Shown here piece after piece: positions 17,159-24,831 of a stretch of 64,000 bases of DNA. Position 1 is the stretch's first letter, and each line of letters begins with the position of its first letter. The stretch is from Agromyces lapidis (GTDB taxonomy: Bacteria > Actinomycetota > Actinomycetes > Actinomycetales > Microbacteriaceae): positions 310,001 through 374,000 of the forward strand of contig NZ_WBIQ01000002.1 in the NCBI RefSeq assembly GCF_009749405.1, given 5' to 3'. The position numbers and the translations under genes were made by a program. The notes under the pieces were generated by a model that was not told where the DNA came from, did no database searches, and saw only the letters and a program-made list of their open reading frames with translations.

Positions 17159-17865
17159 CGGCCACCTTCGGCAGCGTCATCATCTACATAGAGACCCATG
17201 TCGAGGTCCGGCATCGGGGCGTCGTCGAAGCGACCCGCCTGCTCGGCCGACGTCACGCCCGTGCCCATCTCGGCGGGCCCCACCGACAGTTCTTCGTAGT
17301 ACACCCAGTGCACATGCCCCTCAGCGTCGAGGTAGCCGTCCCCGATGTAGATGCGCTCAAGACCACCACGATCGCTGGCCACATACGCGACGAGGATGAC
17401 TGCGTTTGCGGCGGAGCTCGGTGTCTCGATTCGACTTGTTTCCGGCTCCCACTCGGGCAGGGGCAGGTGCATGGCGTCCGGGCGTTCGACGTTGTCGAAC
17501 AAGCGCTCACGGAAGTTCGACCATCGGATCATCAAGCGGTCCGCCTGGGGGCCGGACTGTGACGCGCACTTAGCTGCGTACAGGATCGTGCCGTTCACCA
17601 CGGGGAGTTCGAACCGGCTGCCCTTCGGCTTCGTGGTCTGTACGCCCTGGATACCAGAGAGCTCCTCGACGGTAGACAGAGCCAGGATCTGCCAGAAGGT
17701 CGCGCCGTATGGCTCATCGGTCCTCAGCTTGCTGGCTGCCTTCGAGTCAGCAGCCGTCTCATGTGCGTTCCGTCCAGCACGGACGAGTGCTTCAGCGACT
17801 TCGTCTGCCACCGTCCCGAAACGCCCCTGAAACCATTCGCTTCCACCCAGAACCACACCCGTCAC
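17155..17865 (-). CDS. Unknown partner of the XRE/ImmA gene (possible toxin or effector)
   Basis: A 236-residue acidic protein not recognised from any family. The GTG at 17865 is chosen because AGAGGGAG lies 5 nt upstream. Features: a helical N-terminal third, a beta-rich middle (NAVILVAYVASD, ERIYIGDGYLD) and an acidic tail. The operon order, unknown gene then XRE-ImmA, resembles toxin-antitoxin-like defence pairs such as RosmerTA in layout only. Confidence 0.5.
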   Translation of the reverse strand: MTGVVLGGSEWFQGRFGTVADEVAEALVRAGRNAHETAADSKAASKLRTDEPYGATFWQILALSTVEELSGIQGVQTTKPKGSRFELPVVNGTILYAAKCASQSGPQADRLMIRWSNFRERLFDNVERPDAMHLPLPEWEPETSRIETPSSAANAVILVAYVASDRGGLERIYIGDGYLDAEGHVHWVYYEELSVGPAEMGTGVTSAEQAGRFDDAPMPDLDMGLYVDDDAAEGGR

Positions 17866-18012
17866 GACCACTCCCTCTGAAGAACTCAACCGATAACCAC
17901 AATGATTACTTTAGTTCCATGCGCCAAACATGCACAAGTGCTTCAGAAGGCGTGTCTTGCTGTCGGCCAGCCAATATTCAGTAGTCGGCCATCATCGGGT
18001 TAGCGGCAGTGT

Positions 18013-18702
18013 TCAGCCCGCCCGCCCTCGCCTTCCAGGCGGCAGCAGGCCGCGGTCGCGGGCCTTCGTGATCCAGCCCTGAGCGGTGGAGAGCGCGACA
18101 CCGTTGATCTGCGCCATCGTCGCACTCGGGTTCTTGTCGCCCTTCCGGGAGAGGTGGCCGTGCTGCAGGGCGACCAGCTCGTAGAAGTCGGGCGTCTTCT
18201 TCGGGTCGCCGAGCGGGTTGAGCAGGTCGCGCTCGCTGATCTTGTGGCCTGAGGGCAGCACGATCTTGCCGCCGGTGATCGTCTCGGTGCGCTTCATCGC
18301 GAAGAGGCGCTTGTTGATCGCTGCCTCGATGCGGGCGGTCGGGAGCTCGCGGAGGAGCTGGCTTGTGATTGGGTCGCCAGGGCGCCACGGCAGGTAGATG
18401 ACGCCGGTGATGCGGATCTCCTCGGGCACGGCGAAGAGCTGGCGCTGCAGGCGGATCATCACACGGGTGTGGGTGGCCTCGTGCTCGAGGTAGCGCCAGC
18501 GTCCGTCGGTGGTCTCGTTCTGGTCGGAACCAGCCGGCGAGCCCTGATCGTTGTACCCGAGAACCTGGTCGATCTGCTCGCTCGCGTCGTCGTCGCGCTC
18601 GCCGGGGAACCGGCTGGGCAGATACCAGCCTTCGGGCAGGTCGTCTGCGACGAGCAGGCCGTCGTAGGACTGGTCGCCGGGGCGGGGTGTCGAGGCGGGC
18701 AT
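18013..18702 (-). CDS. Hypothetical DNA-associated protein with C-terminal helix-turn-helix
   Basis: A 229-residue protein of unknown function. The last 40 residues (ATMAQINGVALSTAQGWITK) look like a helix-turn-helix of the kind that selects element-specific DNA. It is divergent from the excisionase-integrase operon and shares the repeat-containing promoter region, so it may regulate excision or replication of the element. Confidence 0.55.
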   Translation of the reverse strand: MPASTPRPGDQSYDGLLVADDLPEGWYLPSRFPGERDDDASEQIDQVLGYNDQGSPAGSDQNETTDGRWRYLEHEATHTRVMIRLQRQLFAVPEEIRITGVIYLPWRPGDPITSQLLRELPTARIEAAINKRLFAMKRTETITGGKIVLPSGHKISERDLLNPLGDPKKTPDFYELVALQHGHLSRKGDKNPSATMAQINGVALSTAQGWITKARDRGLLPPGRRGRAG

Positions 18703-18723
18703 GCGTCGAGTCTAACCACTCAA

Positions 18724-18775
18724 CTCAGGTACTTGCCGAAATGCGCGAAGCGATGATATTCTCAGGTACTTGCAA
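18724..18775. repeat. Direct repeats CTCAGGTACTTGC in a divergent promoter
   Basis: Two copies, 18724-18736 and 18761-18775 (the second extended to CTCAGGTACTTGCAA), spaced 37 bp start to start between the divergent 18013-18702 gene and the excisionase. A third near-identical copy (one mismatch) lies before the relaxase at 11780-11794, suggesting one regulator for transfer and excision. Confidence 0.65.
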
Positions 18776-18842
18776 ATAGCCGCGCTTGCGTTGGCATGCA
18801 CGAGATGCCAGCACAGCGGTGCAACAGCCGAAGGGGTGCATC

Positions 18843-19040
18843 ATGGTCGACGTCGTGCTGAGGGTCGAGTATCTGAGCCGAGTGGAGGCGGCCGAGCGGT
18901 GCCGCATCCCGGTCTCGAGCTTCGACAAGCTGCGCCACGACGGCCTCATCCCCGAACCTGACGCCCGCATGGGCAAGCACCTGCTCTGGAGTGCCGACAC
19001 GATCGACGAGCTGCTCGCCCGGGGTGGAACGGAACACTGA
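18843..19040 (+). CDS. Excisionase-like DNA-binding protein
   Basis: A 65-residue protein with the compact winged helix YLSRVEAAERCRIPVSSFDKLRH...HLLWSADTIDELL, the MerR/Xis fold that recodes integrase directionality. The ATG at 18843 follows an AAGGGG site. Its stop overlaps the integrase start (TGATG), so the pair is co-translated. Confidence 0.75.
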   Translation: MVDVVLRVEYLSRVEAAERCRIPVSSFDKLRHDGLIPEPDARMGKHLLWSADTIDELLARGGTEH

Positions 19041-20269
19041 TGGCCGGTCGGCCGAACCGCGATACTCCGAGCCGTGTCGATCCGCGCACGGGCCGCCCGC
19101 TGCCCGAGGGCATCCGTTGGCGCGCCGATCGGCAGCGCTACCAGATCCGCGTCGTCGGTCCGAGTGTTGACGGGGGAGCGGCCGAGCGATCGCGCACGTT
19201 CCTGACGCTCGCCGAGGCGAAGCGCGAGCTCGCGAAAGCGGTCGCCGGCCGCAACCCGAACGGGTCGATGACCCTCGAGCAGTGGCACGAGAAGTACTGG
19301 CCGGCGATCGCGTCATCCGTCCGTCCGGCGACCGGGCGCAGCTACGGCGTCGCCTGGCGGCTGCGAGTGAAGCCGAGCCTCGGCAGGCACCGGCTGGAGG
19401 ACATCACCTCGCCGATGATCGAGTCGGCGATGGTCGCGTGGTCGGGCGGAGCATCTGCCAAGAACGACGCACTCGCCGTCCTGTCACGCCTGCTCGACGG
19501 CGCGCGCCGCTCCCGGTTCATCGACTACAACCCGGCGCGCGAGGTCAAGCGACCGAGCATGCGCGACTCCATCTCGCCGGTCTCGAGGGCGCTCACGCTC
19601 GAGCAGATCCAGACGCTGCTCGACCTCGTTCCCGAAGGCGCCTACCGCGGCTACCTCGCCGCGCTCGTCTACACCGGCATGCGCGCGGGGGAGGCGACCG
19701 CCCTCCGCGTCGGCGACGTCGACTTCGAGCGCGGCATCATCCGCGTCAGCCGATCGCTGAGCCCAGGCCAGCGCGGCGAGCTGATCGAGCAGTCGCCGAA
19801 GAGCCACAAGTCCCGCGACGTCCCGCTGATCGACGCGCTTCGTCCGTACGCGGAAAGAGCTGCAAGAGGCAAGCAATCCAGCGACCTGCTCTTCGCCGGA
19901 CCCGACGGCGGCCGGCTCACCAACCACAACGCCCGCCGCGGCGCCGACTGGGAGACGCTTCGCGAGGCGATCGGCCGACCCGACCTTCGCATCCACGACC
20001 TCCGGCACACGTTCGCGACCATCCTGTTCGATGCCGGCGCCAGCGCACCAGACGTGCAGGCGACCCTCGGGCACTCGAGCTTGCAGGTCACCGAGCGCTA
20101 CTCCCGTGCCCGTGAGGGCGTCGCCCTCCGTGCCGGCGCGGCCCTGAACGACGCACTGAAGAGTGCGGCCGGCGAACCACCGAAACGAACCAGGCGGCAG
20201 GCCTCGGCCGACCTTAATGGCACATTAATGGCACAGCCCCACGGGCGGCCCGGCGAAATCGCCCGCTGA
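19040..20269 (+). CDS. Tyrosine integrase of the mobilizable element
   Basis: A 409-residue integrase with an N-terminal arm-binding region (EGIRWRADRQRYQIRV), a SAM-like core-binding domain and the catalytic residues Arg in TGMRAGEATALR, HDLRHTFA (H-x-x-R) and LGHSSLQVTERYS (His and Tyr nucleophile). It ends 35 bp before the tRNA-Phe repeat, so tRNA-Phe is almost certainly its target. Confidence 0.9.
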   Translation: MAGRPNRDTPSRVDPRTGRPLPEGIRWRADRQRYQIRVVGPSVDGGAAERSRTFLTLAEAKRELAKAVAGRNPNGSMTLEQWHEKYWPAIASSVRPATGRSYGVAWRLRVKPSLGRHRLEDITSPMIESAMVAWSGGASAKNDALAVLSRLLDGARRSRFIDYNPAREVKRPSMRDSISPVSRALTLEQIQTLLDLVPEGAYRGYLAALVYTGMRAGEATALRVGDVDFERGIIRVSRSLSPGQRGELIEQSPKSHKSRDVPLIDALRPYAERAARGKQSSDLLFAGPDGGRLTNHNARRGADWETLREAIGRPDLRIHDLRHTFATILFDAGASAPDVQATLGHSSLQVTERYSRAREGVALRAGAALNDALKSAAGEPPKRTRRQASADLNGTLMAQPHGRPGEIAR

Positions 20270-20276
20270 AACAAGA

Positions 20277-20300
20277 AAACCCCCGGTTACCCGGGGGTTT
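20277..20300. terminator. Bidirectional terminator
   Basis: Perfect 10-bp stem AAACCCCCGG-TTAC-CCGGGGGTTT after the integrase. Works in either direction by its A and T ends. Confidence 0.8.
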
Positions 20301-20304
20301 CGAT

Positions 20305-20356
20305 GGTGGCTCCGACCGGCATCGATCCGGTGACCTTTCGATTTTCAGTCGAACGC
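20305..20356. other. Attachment site (attL of the prophage; also the end of the left element)
   Basis: 52 bp identical to 58677-58728, that is, the 3' half of tRNA-Phe (anticodon stem-loop through acceptor). The first differing bases are 20304 and 20357. This copy has no 5' half and is a remnant of integration. Confidence 0.92.
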
Positions 20357-20424
20357 ATGAGGTAGAATGAGAGGCGGGAATGCGCAAGATCCGCGTAATT
20401 CCGGGCGAACACGGATGCACAAAA

Positions 20425-20434
20425 GTGCACGGTT
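20425..20434. promoter_or_regulatory. Repressor-operator-like copy upstream of the prophage integrase
   Basis: GTGCACGGTT inside GCACAAAAGTGCAC, 52 bp before the integrase start. The same core occurs at 22439 and 22540 in the lysogeny switch, so the repressor may also control int. Confidence 0.45.
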
Positions 20435-20485
20435 GCGCATAGGGTGGGGTGTAGTTCGGGTGTAGTAATCCACTAAGGGGGACCA

Positions 20486-21688
20486 ATGGAGATCAGCGAC
20501 AAGCTTCGCAAGGCACTCGGCCCGAACGCGACCGCGTTCTACTCGGAAACCAAGGGCCTGTTCATTGGGCGTATCGAACTCCCGTCGTCCGACCCGAAGA
20601 AGCGTCGGCGGCGCGAGTTCACCGCGAAGGATGAGGGAGAGTTCCTCCGCAAGGCACGAACGCTTCTCAACCGCTACCGAGAAGCGGGCGACCTCGCCAC
20701 CTCGTCACCGACCGTGCGGACATGGATGACGTACTGGCTCGAAAACATTGCCGCCAAACGGGTGAGGCCGAAGACGCTCGCCGGGTACCGGTCCGTGGTC
20801 AACCGGCAGATCGTGGAGGCAATCGGAAACGTCAAGCTCGAGAAGCTGACCGGTGTGCACATCCGCCTCGTCCACGACTACATCACCGACAACGGCGGCA
20901 GCTCGACCTATGCCCTCAACGCCCACAGGGTGCTGTCTAAGGCGCTCGAAGACGCGGTCCGGGAGGGGAAGATCAACCGCAACCCTGCCGGCCTCGTAGA
21001 CGCCCCCCGGAAGTCACGCACCCAACTGCAAGCGCTCGACCTCAACGAGGCAAAGGTGATCATCAAGCGCGCATTCCTCGCCCTCGACGCACCCATCTAC
21101 GACCCGGAGCCGGTTCGATGGGCGGCGTATCTTCTCACCGGGCAACGCCGGGGCGAAATCATCGGACTCGAATGGGACCGTGTGGGCGACCTCATCGATA
21201 TGTCGTGGCAGTTGCAGCGCCTGTCCGAGGAGGAGCTAGCGGCAGCGCCAGCCGACTTCGAGTGGCGCGACCTCGACGGGTACGGGCTGTACTGGACCCG
21301 TCCGAAGTCAGAAGCCGGCAAGCGCATGCTCCCTGTCGTCGCGGCACTAAGCTTCCTGCTCGAAGAACACCGGAAACGAGTGGCCCCGAACCCGTGGGGG
21401 CTCGTGTTCACACACAAGGGCCGCCCGATCGACCCCGACTGGGAGACGAAGCGGTGGCCGAAAGCACTCGCCGAGATGAAGGTCACCAACAAGAAGATCC
21501 GCGTGCACGACCTTCGCCACACGGCCGTGGACATGCTGCTCGAGGCGGGCGTGCCCGAGGATGTCGTCATGGAACTGGTTGGTCATTCAGAGGTGGCGAT
21601 GACGCGACGCTACAAAGACCCTACGAAGATGGAGCGGCGCACCCAGGGGATGCTGCAACTGTCAGCGTTCCTCAATCCCGACGGGTGA
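20486..21688 (+). CDS. int: Prophage tyrosine integrase
   Basis: A 400-residue integrase: N-terminal arm-binding domain, core-binding domain from about residue 70 (SPTVRTWMTYWLENI), catalytic Arg in TGQRRGEIIGLEW, HDLRHTAVDML, GHSEVAMTRRYKD with the Tyr nucleophile. GGGGG lies 4 nt before the ATG. It sits beside attL and differs from the neighbouring element's integrase although both use tRNA-Phe. Confidence 0.92.
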   Translation: MEISDKLRKALGPNATAFYSETKGLFIGRIELPSSDPKKRRRREFTAKDEGEFLRKARTLLNRYREAGDLATSSPTVRTWMTYWLENIAAKRVRPKTLAGYRSVVNRQIVEAIGNVKLEKLTGVHIRLVHDYITDNGGSSTYALNAHRVLSKALEDAVREGKINRNPAGLVDAPRKSRTQLQALDLNEAKVIIKRAFLALDAPIYDPEPVRWAAYLLTGQRRGEIIGLEWDRVGDLIDMSWQLQRLSEEELAAAPADFEWRDLDGYGLYWTRPKSEAGKRMLPVVAALSFLLEEHRKRVAPNPWGLVFTHKGRPIDPDWETKRWPKALAEMKVTNKKIRVHDLRHTAVDMLLEAGVPEDVVMELVGHSEVAMTRRYKDPTKMERRTQGMLQLSAFLNPDG

Positions 21689-21977
21689 TAACGTCGGCTT
21701 CGTGGATCACGGAGATGAGCTGTAACCCGAGCGCGTCGCAAACCCGGTCGAGTTGATCCAGCGTGAACACGGTCTTCCCGTTGAACACGTTCGAGATGTG
21801 GGGTTGGGAGATGCCCGAGCGTCGCGCAAGTTCCGACTGAGAGACGTAGGTTTCTTCCGTGTAGTTGCGGACGATCGTCGCTACCGCATCTGAAAGCGTC
21901 CCCACCCGAGTCACGGGCAGACGATACGCGCGGACGTGTCCCCCATAAGGGAACCTAGCGTCTCTATTGCGATTCAC
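21672..21977 (-). CDS. XRE-type helix-turn-helix protein
   Basis: About 101 residues with YVSQSELARRSGISQPHISNVFNGK, a clear XRE domain, and the LDQLDRVCDALGL tail. The GTG at 21977 is chosen for GAGGGG 7 nt upstream. It overlaps the end of the convergent integrase by 17 bp, placing it to influence int expression. Could be the immunity repressor or a second regulator. Confidence 0.7.
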   Translation of the reverse strand: MNRNRDARFPYGGHVRAYRLPVTRVGTLSDAVATIVRNYTEETYVSQSELARRSGISQPHISNVFNGKTVFTLDQLDRVCDALGLQLISVIHEADVITRRD

Positions 21978-22078
21978 ATAGAGTCCCCTCAACCCTTCGA
22001 GGTGGCCCTACACGCCATCCCCGAGGGATGAAAGCGCCCACATCATCGGGGATCGGGCGCAATCCGGGGAAACGGGGA

Positions 22079-22282
22079 ATGGCGATGACCGCATTGGAGC
22101 ACGTCACGATTGGGCAAGTTCGCGCCGCGGGCCGGGCGATGGGGGACGATCAGCTACTGATCCGAGTCCTCGAGGGTAGCGAGCTGGCTTGCTACCAGGC
22201 GTGCGCCTTCTTCGCGAGTGAGCTGAAGGACTGTGCGGATTGCGTGGTACGCGCCGACTGTCATCGCGCGCTCGCTCGCTAG
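22079..22282 (+). CDS. Possible small Cys-rich protein
   Basis: 67 codons with C-x3-C and C-x2-C-x4-C groups near the C-terminus (CYQACAFF, CADCVVRADC). Half of it is antisense to the repressor gene at 22154-22417, so it may be a shadow frame. Confidence 0.3.
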   Translation: MAMTALEHVTIGQVRAAGRAMGDDQLLIRVLEGSELACYQACAFFASELKDCADCVVRADCHRALAR

Positions 22283-22417
22283 GTAGTACTTCACGGTCCG
22301 TTCTGAGATTCCAGTTCTGCGCGCAAGTTCCGCTTTGCTCATGCCGAGTTCGGCGCGTCGGGTTTCGAGCACGATGCTCGCCGCACGATCCTCCAGTGTC
22401 ATAGCCAAAGCGGTCAT
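22154..22417 (-). CDS. Prophage repressor, helix-turn-helix protein
   Basis: An 87-residue protein starting at MTALAM with TRRAELGMSKAELARRTGISERTVKYYL as the DNA-binding core, a typical small actinophage repressor. It is divergent from the early operon across a 142-bp region full of palindromes. The in-frame ATG at 22402 is an alternative start. Confidence 0.7.
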   Translation of the reverse strand: MTALAMTLEDRAASIVLETRRAELGMSKAELARRTGISERTVKYYLASERAMTVGAYHAIRTVLQLTREEGARLVASQLATLEDSDQ

Positions 22418-22559
22418 GCTCCCAGTTCTAGTACATATGTGCACGGTTCCGTAATTAGGTTGCCTCAATTTAAGGGCTGACACCTAGACCCATTTAGGGG
22501 TCAAAACGGATACGCGCACACCCTTGACTATGCACGTACGTGCACGGTATCGTGTACAT
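22418..22559. promoter_or_regulatory. Lysogeny-switch operator/promoter region
   Basis: Contains a perfect palindrome TGCACGTACGTGCA (22531-22544), an imperfect one GTGCACG-GTAT-CGTGTAC (22540-22557) and GTACATATGTGCAC (22431-22444). An early promoter TTGACT (22524-22529), 18 bp, TATCGT (22548-22553) is overlapped by the palindromes and would start transcription near the ATG at 22560, giving a leaderless early message. Confidence 0.65.
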
Positions 22560-22688
22560 ATGAACACGATGACGGCACGGGAACTGGCCCAGAAGCTGGC
22601 GAACCCGAACATGTTTACCGTTGGTGAGCTTGCCGCTATCGCCCGCATCTTCTCGGTTTCTCCGGCTGATCTGCTGGCGGTGGTCTAG
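22560..22688 (+). CDS. Cro-like minimal DNA-binding protein
   Basis: 42 residues; MFTVGELAAIARIFSVSPADLLAVV reads as the end of an XRE helix-turn-helix. First gene of the early operon, with no room for a ribosome site if the promoter call is right. The stop overlaps the next GTG. Confidence 0.5.
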   Translation: MNTMTARELAQKLANPNMFTVGELAAIARIFSVSPADLLAVV

Positions 22689-22882
22689 TGGCTCGCATCG
22701 CATACGACCTGAAGGGGGCGGCGGAAACCTCCTCCCTCTCGGTTCGTGAGATCCAGTACTCGATCGATGAGGGGTCGCTGATCGCCCACTACGGCGGACG
22801 GCAGAACACGAAGCCCCTGATCCATCACGAAGACCTCTCCGAATACATCAAGCGCCTACCCACCACCAGGAGGGCCGGCTGA
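22688..22882 (+). CDS. Excisionase/MerR-like small DNA-binding protein
   Basis: A 64-residue protein with AAETSSLSVREIQYSIDEGSLIAHYGG...PLIHHEDLSEYIKRL, the winged-helix layout of phage excisionases. Coupled to its neighbours by 1-bp overlaps on both sides. Candidate Xis for the 20486 integrase. Confidence 0.65.
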   Translation: MARIAYDLKGAAETSSLSVREIQYSIDEGSLIAHYGGRQNTKPLIHHEDLSEYIKRLPTTRRAG

Positions 22883-23271
22883 TGCACGACTTCAAAGCGT
22901 TTGGCATCCAGGACGAGGTGTACGCAATCCAGTTCTCATCCGGAGTGGTGAAGGTGGGACGCACACAGGACTATGGCCGTCGCATCTACGAGCACACGAA
23001 GGCGGCCAAGGCTCGAGGCCAGTTCGTCACTGGCGAATGGCACATGTTCGTTGACGACTCTCACCATGCCGAACTTCAACTCATGGGGTTCGCTACGGCA
23101 CTCGGGGGCGTGGCCCTGCCGCGCAAGGCCGAGTTCTACAACGGGGTCGACTTCGACGCGCTCGTGAAACTCGCCACCGACCAGTACGGCGACTTCGACT
23201 CGTGGATGCACGAGCAGGATGTGCTCATCGCCCAGGGGATGAACGCCTGGTTCGCCATTCCTGACGCGTAG
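22882..23271 (+). CDS. GIY-YIG/T5orf172-like protein
   Basis: A 129-residue protein with VYAIQFSSGVVKVGRTQDYGRRIYEH, matching the YV-x-KVGxT-x-RR core of GIY-YIG-like domains, and EWHMFVDDSHHAE. Phage members may be nucleases or DNA-binding accessory proteins; the function here is not known. Confidence 0.6.
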   Translation: MHDFKAFGIQDEVYAIQFSSGVVKVGRTQDYGRRIYEHTKAAKARGQFVTGEWHMFVDDSHHAELQLMGFATALGGVALPRKAEFYNGVDFDALVKLATDQYGDFDSWMHEQDVLIAQGMNAWFAIPDA

Positions 23272-23614
23272 CGCGTCCCTGTTCTTCCACTGCTTTCGGG
23301 TGGTGGGTGGTGCTCAGTGCACCCAAAAACTACATAGGACTGGTGACCGGAAGAGGCCCCGAAGTACAGGGGACAGATACGGCAACCGAATGGTTGAAGC
23401 CCCCTGAATAGGTTCGCGATGACCACCACGTCCACTCATATAGGCACGAACGATTAGCAGCTCGGTCGTGTCAAGCCTCTGGCGTCGTTGGGCGTACGCA
23501 GCAAAGCAACCAGAGGCACGGGAGGCAGGAGCGATGACCGTTCCTGCCTTGGGTTTCATAATCCGGGCCGTCCTCTTTATGGGGTGTGGCCCTTTCTCAT
23601 AAGGAGGAACGGCA
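23272..23614. other. 343-bp structured intergenic region, possible regulatory RNA
   Basis: No convincing gene. Stem-loops: CCTCTGG/CCAGAGG (23476-23516), AGGCAGGA/TCCTGCCT (23523-23549), and GGGCC/GGCCC with a following TTTCTC shortly before the methyltransferase, which has a strong AAGGAGG site. This is the largest non-coding gap in the early region. Confidence 0.5.
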
Positions 23615-24268
23615 ATGAGAATCCTCGATTTGTTCTGTTGTGCTGGCGGCGCAGGCATGGGTTACTCTCGCGCCGGCTTTGACGTTGTTGGGGTTGATAT
23701 TAATCCGCAACCCAACTACCCGTTCGAGTTCCATCAGGCGGACGCGCTCAAGTTCCTGCTCGAGCATCACGAAGAGTTCGATGCGTTCCATGCGTCGCCC
23801 CCGTGCCAGGCGTTCACGAATGCGCAGAAGATCCAGAAGAACGACCACCCCGACTATGTGACCGCGATCCGTGCGGCGTTCCAACTCATCGGGAAACCGT
23901 GGGTCATCGAGAACGTCCCCGGCTCACCACTGAACGACCCGGTGGAACTCTGCGGGTGCATGTTTCCCGAGTTGGGGACGTACCGCCCGCGACTGTTCGA
24001 GACGAGCTGGAAGGCGGCTCCTGCTGCGCACCGCACCCATGTGGCGCGGACGGCGAAGATGGGCCGGCCTCCCCTCGACGGCGAGTTCATGCACGTCGTC
24101 GGGAACTTCTCTGGCGTCGCCAAGGGCCGCAAGGCAATGGGCATCGACTGGATGACCCGCGACGAGCTGCGCGAGGCAATCCCACCTATCTACACCGAGC
24201 ACATCGGGCACGCATTGGTGGGGCAGCTCAGGTTCACAGACCACCGAGGGGTGACGACTGATGGATGA
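23615..24268 (+). CDS. DNA cytosine-5 methyltransferase (short form)
   Basis: A 217-residue protein with motif I LDLFCCAGGAGMGYSRAG, catalytic motif IV ASPPCQAF, motif VI VIENVPG and a final HIGHALVGQL resembling motif IX/X. The target-recognition region is very small, as in other phage enzymes. Likely protects phage DNA from host restriction. It follows AAGGAGG 7 nt upstream. Confidence 0.85.
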   Translation: MRILDLFCCAGGAGMGYSRAGFDVVGVDINPQPNYPFEFHQADALKFLLEHHEEFDAFHASPPCQAFTNAQKIQKNDHPDYVTAIRAAFQLIGKPWVIENVPGSPLNDPVELCGCMFPELGTYRPRLFETSWKAAPAAHRTHVARTAKMGRPPLDGEFMHVVGNFSGVAKGRKAMGIDWMTRDELREAIPPIYTEHIGHALVGQLRFTDHRGVTTDG

Positions 24269-24437
24269 GTACCGGGATGCGTTTCGTGATGGTTGGAACG
24301 CCGCACTAGAGGAGATGGAGCGCCGGTGTTCACGTATGTGGCATCAGAACGGGGACACCGTTCAGGGCGTGACGAACGTGGATTTGGTGTGGATGCGATT
24401 CCCCACCGAGAAAACAGGAAGAGAGAAGCAGACATGA
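24261..24437 (+). CDS. Small phage protein
   Basis: 58 residues (MDEYRDAFRDGWNAALEEM start), helical and charged, unknown function. It overlaps the methyltransferase by 8 bp and the next start by 4 bp (ATGA). Confidence 0.55.
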   Translation: MDEYRDAFRDGWNAALEEMERRCSRMWHQNGDTVQGVTNVDLVWMRFPTEKTGREKQT

Positions 24438-24625
24438 GTGTTCCGGGGCACGTCACTGTTCTGAGTGTTCAGAAGATATCGGGCGGCTGGGCGAAGGTCA
24501 TGAGCTTTCACGGCGGCGACTCTGGGTCGCAGCTTGGACGAGCGGTCGAGCATGCGAACAGCTTGGTCGAAATCAACAACATGCCGGTTCGCATCGTTCT
24601 GGAATGGGAAGAGGAGATGGGCTGA
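24434..24625 (+). CDS. Small phage protein
   Basis: 63 residues, mixed alpha/beta by eye (VTVLSVQKISGGWAKVMSF), not recognised. Coupled on both sides by overlapping start and stop codons. Confidence 0.55.
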   Translation: MSVPGHVTVLSVQKISGGWAKVMSFHGGDSGSQLGRAVEHANSLVEINNMPVRIVLEWEEEMG

Positions 24626-24831
24626 TGTCGAAGCTTGGTGCGGCGGAGTGGGTGACTCAACCCGACGACCGGTTGGGTTCGAAGAACGTGTTGGATGGGG
24701 CGTTTGACCCGATCCCGGACGACGTACAACGGGCGGCGCTCGCGACGGTGACCCGGTTTGCTGAGTCGGCGTCGTTGGCGGAACTCGTTGCAATGCTCGG
24801 ACTCAGCGCAAGGGGCGGGGCTGATGCGTGA
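24625..24831 (+). CDS. Small phage protein
   Basis: 68 residues with a helical C-terminal half (ESASLAELVAMLGLS). Not recognised. TGATG junction with the gene before, 8-bp overlap with the next. Confidence 0.55.
   Translation: MSKLGAAEWVTQPDDRLGSKNVLDGAFDPIPDDVQRAALATVTRFAESASLAELVAMLGLSARGGADA

Larger units (their letters stand above)
1..20356. mobile_element. Mobilizable element with resistance and defence cargo (left end outside the window)
   Basis: The region ends at a tRNA-Phe 3'-end repeat (20305-20356) right after a tyrosine integrase. It carries a MobF relaxase, an excisionase-like gene, defence genes and metal-resistance cargo. No second copy of the 52-bp repeat was seen to the left, so the left boundary is unknown and the inclusion of the resistance genes is inferred. 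No type IV secretion or coupling-protein genes are visible, so it would be mobilizable rather than self-conjugative on this evidence. Confidence 0.6.

Noticed and set aside
23314..23658. Minus-strand 114-codon frame over the early intergenic gap
   Set aside because: No ribosome site, no recognisable protein pattern, and it runs into the methyltransferase antisense.
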